DNA of 19,680 nucleotides from Opitutaceae bacterium UBA3033 (GTDB taxonomy: Bacteria; Verrucomicrobiota; Verrucomicrobiia; Opitutales; Opitutaceae): assembly GCA_002367815.1 (NCBI GenBank), contig DFDG01000162.1:7457-27136 (forward strand), read 5' to 3'. Below are positions 14,282-19,680 of this stretch, one piece after another. The stretch's first letter is position 1, and every line of letters begins with the position of its first letter. Made by a program: the position numbers and the translations under genes. The notes under the pieces were generated by a model. It did no database searches. It saw only the letters and a program-made list of their open reading frames with translations, and had not been told where the DNA came from.

Positions 14282-16827
14282 GTGGTAGGCTTGAATACAA
14301 AGGCATGGGATTTGCTTGCGGCGAGAATTTTGGTTCGCGGCAGCGTAATTTGATTCATTCCCTTCATGGCAAAATGCCGGACGGCCAGTCTCCCGTGCAG
14401 GACGTTTAACTGCATCTTACTTCCGATTCGTTGCGGAATAATTTCCACCGTGCCCCATGCTCCCGCTGTTGCCCATGGCCAACACACCCGACGCTTGACC
14501 CCATCAATGGCCAGGGTGCGGGTAAGCGCCGAATAATAAAAACCGGTGCAGGCCGGGATCAGTCCCCAACTGGCCATCGCGCGGGCGTAGTGGTGTCCGC
14601 ATTCGGCTTCGTCGAAGGGGTTTCGTTTACGGCCATCGTAGCGTGAGCGGATATTGCGCACGACCTTCAGCCCTTCGCTCCTGCGGCCTTCCTGCAGCAG
14701 GTTGAGGGCGAGGCAGTATTCAAACCCCGTCATGACTTCGGTGTAGTAAGGAAATGGTTTCTCCGGTCGTTGGCCGCGAGGATAGGAGGCCATCAGGACG
14801 GCGGTTTCGTCGCCGAGCACGTAGCTGCGCATGTGGTTGAAGTGACCGTGAAATCCAACCCGTCGATTATGCGTGAGGACGGCGGTCAAAGCGGCCCGCT
14901 CGTGCTGGCGATCAAGCAAGTGACCCAAGCGTTCAAAGTGCGCATTCACCTGACCGGCGAGTTGGTCGATGAGGCAGCCCGCCCCGAGTTGAAACTCAGG
15001 CTTGTTCGCATCTTTGGTGCCCATGCCGACGGCCAGTCCGGAGATGGCATCGGACCAACTTTTAAGCGGGCGAATGTGATGTTCGTAGTATTCACCATTG
15101 AACAGATTGGCATCCACCCATGCGCGACCGCGCTCAAACAGTTGATGGCATTTTTCCGCGAACTCCGCTTCACCCAGCGCACGTGCCATTTCCTCTGTGG
15201 CCCGCAAGGCCCCGAGATACCACGAGGCCATTTGCGGATTCGGTCCGAAATATTCCACGTCCATCGTGTTGTGTTGGCAGCCCTCCATGACGCCGTCCTG
15301 ATCGGCGTCCCACCCACCGGGCAGCCACGCGAATTCGAGGGCCTTGCGGGCATGGGGCCAAAGTTGGCGGAGCCACGCGGTGTCGCCGGAGAGTCGCCAT
15401 TCGCGATGCAGTTTGATCAGGCAACCCATCTGGCCGTCGGCGGCCGCCAATTCAAATCCGGCGTTTATGCGCAGCGGCAGAGCAATGCGAAAACGCATGA
15501 GGCCATCGGCCCTCATCGCGTAATCGGAAAACTCCAATTCGCGCATGGATCGGGCGAGATCGGGAAACAGATCGGCGGTGGCGTGTTCGTAATTCCACAC
15601 GTGGGTGCAACTGCCGTGACAGCTCCCGTTGCGGTTGAAGCAGCCTTCCCAGCCAAAGAAGCGACCATCGGCGGTGCGAAAGCAGGTTTGCGAGCGCAGC
15701 GTGGAAAGGTTGAAGAGCGCCGCTTCACGCACTTCAGCGGGTAAATCGCTGTCGACCACGGAGCGCACGAAGGCGACCGTTTCCCGTTCCAGTTTTGGCC
15801 AGTGCGTGGCGGCGTGCTCTGCGGCGGCCCAGGCATCGGCAAACTGCGTGGTGTAAAAATTGCCCACCTTGGCGGGTGCCTTGCCGGGTTCGCGGCCCCA
15901 CGCTTTGCGATGGGGAAAATGCCACGCGATAACGAACTCCACGCTGCGTTCCCCTCGGGGCGGGACTTCGATCGAAACCGCCAGCGCCGCAGTGGGGGTG
16001 TCAGATTTATCCGTGCGTGGATCGAGTTTTCCGTCGGCAGAAAAATCATCCCAAAAATCCAGCAGGGCATCGCTCCAGCCCGCTTCGTTCCAAGTGGTCC
16101 GGTGGGTCACGCCTTTTCGAGCGGTGGTGGTCAATGCCAGCGAACCCCACGTGTCGGCATCCCGGGCCACCCCATTGGATGTCATCGATAAACCACGCAG
16201 CTTTTTTGACTCCTGATAAGTATTGCTGCCTGCCTTGGCTCCTGTGGGCTCGAGCCGGCCCCGAAATTCATCCAACTTCAGGGCGAAACCATCCGCGCCG
16301 ATGAAGTTGGGCAGCGCAGCGGAGACGGCGGCCGATACCGCCGTGCGCGAAGGATTGCGCAACGTCACCCGCACCATTGCCACCGGCAGTCCGCTGGCCG
16401 CACTGTCGCCCGGAATGAGCGGATTGAAAACCTGCATCGTCACCGACAAAGGCACATCGGCATCAGCGAGGTCGATCTGGGCCAACGGGTAGGCGGCGCG
16501 AAAAGTGCAGTTGCGAAAGCGCGGCAACCCGGCGTTGGGCAGTGGAGTCCCTTCTTCGCCTTCCCATTCTCCCACTGGCAGTGGTCCTTCCAACAATCGG
16601 GTGACCGGTTTCTCGCCCGATTTAGCGGCATGCAAGGCAAAGAATGGGGCGGCTCGTCCCTGACCGATTGGCGTGAATCCCTTGGCGGGCCGATTAGCCA
16701 CTTCCCAATGTCGCCAAGCGCCGAAGCCGCATAATGATACCGTGCCGGTGCCAATTCCGCCGACGGGCATTGCGACTTTGTTAAGTCTTTCTCCGGAATA
16801 GCTTTTTAGTGAAGGCCAGTTTTGCAT
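14278..16827 (-). CDS. GH116-like glycoside hydrolase (GBA2/DUF608 type)
   Basis: An 849-residue protein with the GH116 two-domain layout. The N-terminal beta-sandwich starts with VAMPVGGIGTGTVSLCGFGAWRHWE (~18-42), and a C-terminal (alpha/alpha)6 catalytic domain runs from about residue 350. FGWEGCFNRNGSCHGSCTHV (~391-410) aligns with the nucleophile region of the family, with Glu394 the best candidate (Glu414 in WNYEHA is an alternative). LIDQLAGQ (~619-626) holds the likely acid/base Asp621. Known members are beta-glucosidases, beta-xylosidases or N-acetylglucosaminidases. No signal peptide, so it is cytoplasmic. It begins 38 bases after the nucleotidyltransferase and overlaps the kinase by four bases. 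Linkage specificity is not readable from sequence. Confidence 0.88.
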   Translation of the reverse strand: MQNWPSLKSYSGERLNKVAMPVGGIGTGTVSLCGFGAWRHWEVANRPAKGFTPIGQGRAAPFFALHAAKSGEKPVTRLLEGPLPVGEWEGEEGTPLPNAGLPRFRNCTFRAAYPLAQIDLADADVPLSVTMQVFNPLIPGDSAASGLPVAMVRVTLRNPSRTAVSAAVSAALPNFIGADGFALKLDEFRGRLEPTGAKAGSNTYQESKKLRGLSMTSNGVARDADTWGSLALTTTARKGVTHRTTWNEAGWSDALLDFWDDFSADGKLDPRTDKSDTPTAALAVSIEVPPRGERSVEFVIAWHFPHRKAWGREPGKAPAKVGNFYTTQFADAWAAAEHAATHWPKLERETVAFVRSVVDSDLPAEVREAALFNLSTLRSQTCFRTADGRFFGWEGCFNRNGSCHGSCTHVWNYEHATADLFPDLARSMRELEFSDYAMRADGLMRFRIALPLRINAGFELAAADGQMGCLIKLHREWRLSGDTAWLRQLWPHARKALEFAWLPGGWDADQDGVMEGCQHNTMDVEYFGPNPQMASWYLGALRATEEMARALGEAEFAEKCHQLFERGRAWVDANLFNGEYYEHHIRPLKSWSDAISGLAVGMGTKDANKPEFQLGAGCLIDQLAGQVNAHFERLGHLLDRQHERAALTAVLTHNRRVGFHGHFNHMRSYVLGDETAVLMASYPRGQRPEKPFPYYTEVMTGFEYCLALNLLQEGRRSEGLKVVRNIRSRYDGRKRNPFDEAECGHHYARAMASWGLIPACTGFYYSALTRTLAIDGVKRRVCWPWATAGAWGTVEIIPQRIGSKMQLNVLHGRLAVRHFAMKGMNQITLPRTKILAASKSHAFVFKPTT

Positions 16828-16865
16828 GAAGCAGGCTTGCCGAGGGGGTTACGCGGCTTAACCAA

Positions 16866-17792
16866 TCAAAACAGTTTGGGTGGATATACGCCGGTTCCGA
16901 TCAAGTCGGCGATGGCGTTGATCGCCCGCGCCTTGTCCTCGCGATAAGTGATGCCAAACCAAGCACTGCTGGTGGGCAGCAGTTTTACCACGGCCTCCTG
17001 TTGCGCGATCATGGTGGAAACTGCCGCCGGTAGGTAAAATTCGCTTTTAACCGCAGTGTCATTCGCGGTGAGAAATTCATCGAACTGCCGGTCAAGCCCG
17101 GTAAACAACGCCGGGGTGAATCCCCAACAATTCATCGAGGCAATCGCCGTGCCGGAATATTTTTTACCTTCGCCCACGTCGTCGCCCATAATCCCGGTTT
17201 GTTCCGTGATACTATGCAGATGGCCGGTTGAATCGGCCACGCAGATGCCCCGGGAAACGGCGCCGTTTTCCGACAGGGTGTTGCTCAGGGCAAATCCAAC
17301 CATGGCAAATTGGGCTGCACCAGGTTTGGGGGGGCGATGACCCGACATGGGATCGAAGTTCTGGGCGGGCGTAACCGGTTGAGTGAGAAATAGGCCCAAT
17401 TGATGGAACGAGTCGGCTCCGTAGAAGTCGTCGGCATTGATCACGGCAAACGGCTCATGGATGGCTTCGCGCGCGCACCAGACCGCATGGCCCGTGCCCC
17501 ATGGTTTTTCCCGCCCGGTGGGGACGGTGTGGCCCGGCGGTAGCGCATCCAACGATTGAAACACGTAGTCCACCGTGATGAGACCGGCGTATTTGGCCCC
17601 GATCTGTTCGCGGAAGATTTGTTCGAAGTCCCGCCGGATAATGAAAACCACGCGACCAAACCCGGCCCGGATGGCGTCATACACCCCATAGTCCAAAACG
17701 GTTTCACCGGATGGCCCGACCGGATCAATCTGCTTCAATCCGCCGTAGCGGGAGCCCATACCGGCGGCGAGAACGAGTAGGGTGGGTTTCAT
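16866..17792 (-). CDS. Sugar-1-phosphate nucleotidyltransferase-like protein
   Basis: A 308-residue protein. LAAGMGSRYGGLKQIDPVG (~8-26) is the NTP-binding loop of the NTP_transferase (GT-A-like) fold. REKPWGTGHAVWCAREAI (~94-111) and the metal-binding VINADDFYG (~117-125) follow. It would join a sugar-1-phosphate to a nucleotide, releasing pyrophosphate. The sugar and base are not predictable here. The start is the ATG at 17792, because family sequence begins at KPTLLVLAAG; the 20 codons upstream do not fit. It is the first gene of the four-gene operon. The C-terminal half (from ~200) is less familiar and is probably a family-specific extension. Confidence 0.88.
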   Translation of the reverse strand: MKPTLLVLAAGMGSRYGGLKQIDPVGPSGETVLDYGVYDAIRAGFGRVVFIIRRDFEQIFREQIGAKYAGLITVDYVFQSLDALPPGHTVPTGREKPWGTGHAVWCAREAIHEPFAVINADDFYGADSFHQLGLFLTQPVTPAQNFDPMSGHRPPKPGAAQFAMVGFALSNTLSENGAVSRGICVADSTGHLHSITEQTGIMGDDVGEGKKYSGTAIASMNCWGFTPALFTGLDRQFDEFLTANDTAVKSEFYLPAAVSTMIAQQEAVVKLLPTSSAWFGITYREDKARAINAIADLIGTGVYPPKLF

Positions 17793-17850
17793 GGTCGAAC
17801 AGGAGAAGCAAGTCCGTGGCCCGATGCAATCAGCGAGAGTTTCCGGGCCC

Positions 17851-17883
17851 AAAAAAGGGCGGCACCGGTTAAGGTGCCGCCCT
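17851..17883 (-). terminator. Rho-independent terminator of the TonB-dependent receptor gene
   Basis: A perfect 11-bp stem, AGGGCGGCACC (17856-17866) with GGTGCCGCCCT (17873-17883), has a 6-base loop GGTTAA. Read on the minus strand it is followed by a T-run (the complement of A 17851-17856). It lies 34 bases past the receptor's stop codon and 59 bases before the nucleotidyltransferase start on the same strand. Confidence 0.9.
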
Positions 17884-17916
17884 GGATAAAGCTTTAACTT
17901 TTATTCAACCAACCGA

Positions 17917-19680
17917 TCAGAAGCTGACCGTATTGGTGAGGAGGAAGTTACGTGCAGGGGAGGTCACATTGCGACCTTCCATGTAGACCTTGTCGGTTGC
18001 GTTGAAGATACCGAAGCTGCTCTTGATCTTGTAACCGGCAATTTCCCAAGGGTAGCTGGCGGTGACGTCGAATACGAGGTAGTCACCGGATTGGGCACCG
18101 CCCGCGAGCGGATTCCAATCAACCGAACGGCTGATAACGGTCTCGGAAGAGTAACGCATACCAAAGCCAATGGACGCACCGCGGACTGGGCCATCGGTGA
18201 ACGTGTATTTATTGAACAGGTTCAGGCGATACTCAGGCACGTTTTCGATGCGGGCTCCGTAGTAGATGTCAGACGCAATCTTTGACGCCGCTGAGAGGGC
18301 CGCATATTTATCGGAGCCAGGAGCAGGCCGGGTCAAGTCATAGACGGTCTTGGCGGTCCACAACCAAGAACCGTTGATGACGGCTTGGTAGTTGCGCATT
18401 GGCGTCCAGACGACTTCGGCTTCTGCACCTTCAATCCGATTTTTTAGATTGGTGGTGCGCCACCGGAAGTTACGGGTGTTGTAGCCAACCGTGCCCACCC
18501 CGAACAGCGTGGTGCTCGAGTTGTAGGGCTCCTCGGCATTGGACTGACGTGCGCCGTCATCGATACGCTCGTCGACGCGCTCGCCGCGGAAGAAGGACAC
18601 CGTGCCGACAATCTTGTTGTCAGCAGTGGTGATCTTCGCGCCGAACTCGATGTTCTTACCTTCCTCGTTATTGATTGGGGTAAAGGCACCTAAGGCGTTG
18701 TGAGCATCAATAGCCCCCTGAACCGAGTTGATGGTCTGTCCCTTGTAGACGTAGGAACCGCCACCATGATTAAGTGCGCTCTCATAGACCGCACGAGCAG
18801 AGTATTCATCAGCACCGCTTCGGACGCCGGAGTTGAACTTGAAGGTCTTGGAAACCGACGCGTAAACGTTGATCTCCTTGGTGACGGCGAACGAAGCGCC
18901 GCCCATCCAAGAATCACCCTCTTGCTCACCGACTTCGCCGTTTTGGTAACCGGGACCATAACCATACGCACTGGTAGGGTATTGGACGGTGTCCTGATAC
19001 GCATTCCAAGGGGTAATCACCCAAGGATAGGTCGGGATGGCGTGTTGACCGAGGTTCTTCTTGGTCTCACGACGGAAACCGGCGATGAGATCGAGACGTT
19101 CATCAAGCAGGTTGGCCTGCCAGTTGATGTAGGCCGCGGAGAGCGAGGTTTTGTAACCATCGAGCACCGAGCGATCAGCCGGGAAGATCTGGCTGATATC
19201 AGGGTAGATATCGAAACCAGGGTCGAAGCGGGTGAAGACCTGTTGGGGAGTCTTGATCGTGCCATCACGTTCACGGACAACTGCACCGGAAGGCACTTGG
19301 CCACCGGAACCACCCAAGGTGGCCGCAGCACCGCCAGGATTGGCGATGGCGTTGTTAATACCGGGGACGTGGCCATACCAGCGACCGATTGCAGGATCGT
19401 TTGAATTATACTGCTGGGTCCAGTTGGAACGGGTGTAACCGGTGAGGATCTTGTTCTTCACGCCGAAAATGTCGTAGGAGAAGATCAAATCAACGGTGTG
19501 CATCTCGGTCTCGCGATAGTAACCGGCAGTCGCGGAGCCATTGGTGCTCCAATACTGACCATCGGCATAAGGCGTGGTGATACCTTCGATCGAATTATAG
19601 ACGCTGTGATCACGTTGGTAAACGTAACGACCGCTCATCCATTCGAAGGGGTTGAAGTCAACCGTGGCCGCGAAAATTTC
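17917..19680 (-). CDS. TonB-dependent outer-membrane receptor, C-terminal barrel (5' part outside window)
   Basis: The frame is open across the right edge of the window, so at least 587 residues of the C-terminus are present and the ATG at 19638 is internal. Alternating beta-strands with aromatic girdles match the TonB-dependent receptor barrel: LDLIAGFRRETKKNL, SFAVTKEINVYASVSKTFKF, NIEFGAKITTADNKIVGTVS, EYRLNLFNKYTF and YLVFDVTASYPW. It ends in Phe (LLTNTVSF), as outer-membrane proteins usually do. The plug and TonB box lie outside. It imports an unknown ligand in the outer membrane. The composition, rich in Asn, Gly and Tyr, is typical. It has its own terminator, yet sits directly upstream of the sugar operon on the same strand, so an oligosaccharide ligand is plausible but unproven. 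Confidence 0.9.
   Translation of the reverse strand, partial: EIFAATVDFNPFEWMSGRYVYQRDHSVYNSIEGITTPYADGQYWSTNGSATAGYYRETEMHTVDLIFSYDIFGVKNKILTGYTRSNWTQQYNSNDPAIGRWYGHVPGINNAIANPGGAAATLGGSGGQVPSGAVVRERDGTIKTPQQVFTRFDPGFDIYPDISQIFPADRSVLDGYKTSLSAAYINWQANLLDERLDLIAGFRRETKKNLGQHAIPTYPWVITPWNAYQDTVQYPTSAYGYGPGYQNGEVGEQEGDSWMGGASFAVTKEINVYASVSKTFKFNSGVRSGADEYSARAVYESALNHGGGSYVYKGQTINSVQGAIDAHNALGAFTPINNEEGKNIEFGAKITTADNKIVGTVSFFRGERVDERIDDGARQSNAEEPYNSSTTLFGVGTVGYNTRNFRWRTTNLKNRIEGAEAEVVWTPMRNYQAVINGSWLWTAKTVYDLTRPAPGSDKYAALSAASKIASDIYYGARIENVPEYRLNLFNKYTFTDGPVRGASIGFGMRYSSETVISRSVDWNPLAGGAQSGDYLVFDVTASYPWEIAGYKIKSSFGIFNATDKVYMEGRNVTSPARNFLLTNTVSF

Noticed and set aside
14770..15744. Long plus-strand open frame (324 codons) inside the glycosidase
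   Set aside because: Antisense to the conserved GH116 catalytic domain; no recognisable features.
1..19680. Search for CRISPR arrays, tRNA or rRNA genes, transposases, integrases, toxin-antitoxin or anti-phage systems
   Set aside because: No spaced direct repeats, cloverleaf-like sequence or matching protein families were seen by eye; the kinase-fold gene alone does not make a defence system.

Overview
The window reads as ordinary chromosomal DNA from a high-GC, Gram-negative saccharolytic bacterium. The best guess is Verrucomicrobiota, order Opitutales. The clues are a TonB-dependent receptor, two Gfo/Idh/MocA sugar oxidoreductases, a GH116-like glycosidase, ADOP-type permease remains and many small intergenic palindromes. 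This assignment is inference; there is no rRNA or marker gene here. I see no tRNA, rRNA, CRISPR array, transposase, integrase or phage gene.

Left part (1-5203): the 3' end of an unrecognised gene is followed after 44 bases by a cytoplasmic sialidase/BNR-repeat protein. Next come a DUF1003 membrane protein on the minus strand and a divergent pair of Gfo/Idh/MocA oxidoreductases. The 250-base region between that pair holds a 9-base tandem repeat and a roughly 90-base imperfect palindrome.

Middle (5236-9504): this is a decay zone. A 3' alcohol dehydrogenase remnant abuts the stop codon of an intact LLM flavin oxidoreductase. After a small intact alpha/beta hydrolase, a 5'-truncated ABC permease (minus) and a 5'-truncated, frameshifted and internally deleted formylglycine-generating-enzyme-like gene (plus) meet head to head near 7760. 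Two tandem exported peroxiredoxins follow, one predicted soluble and one predicted lipoprotein.

Right-middle (9536-12323): a kinase-fold protein lies downstream of a CNNM/CorC-type transporter on the minus strand. Upstream of the transporter are two near-identical palindromes 21 bp apart, which look like an operator. A degraded GNAT acetyltransferase follows.

Right end (12324-19680): a tightly packed minus-strand operon runs nucleotidyltransferase, GH116-like glycosidase, N-acetylhexosamine-1-kinase-like phosphotransferase, then PIG-L-type deacetylase, with 1- and 4-base overlaps at the last two junctions. It lies just downstream of a TonB-dependent receptor that ends in a strong intrinsic terminator. 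A plausible reading is a cytoplasmic route in which the glycosidase frees a sugar, the kinase makes the sugar-1-phosphate, the nucleotidyltransferase makes an NDP-sugar, and the deacetylase trims an N-acetylated intermediate or substrate. The substrate is unknown. This operon is the best candidate for an undescribed system. The second notable signal is a family of three REP-like intergenic elements whose two stems show compensatory base changes.
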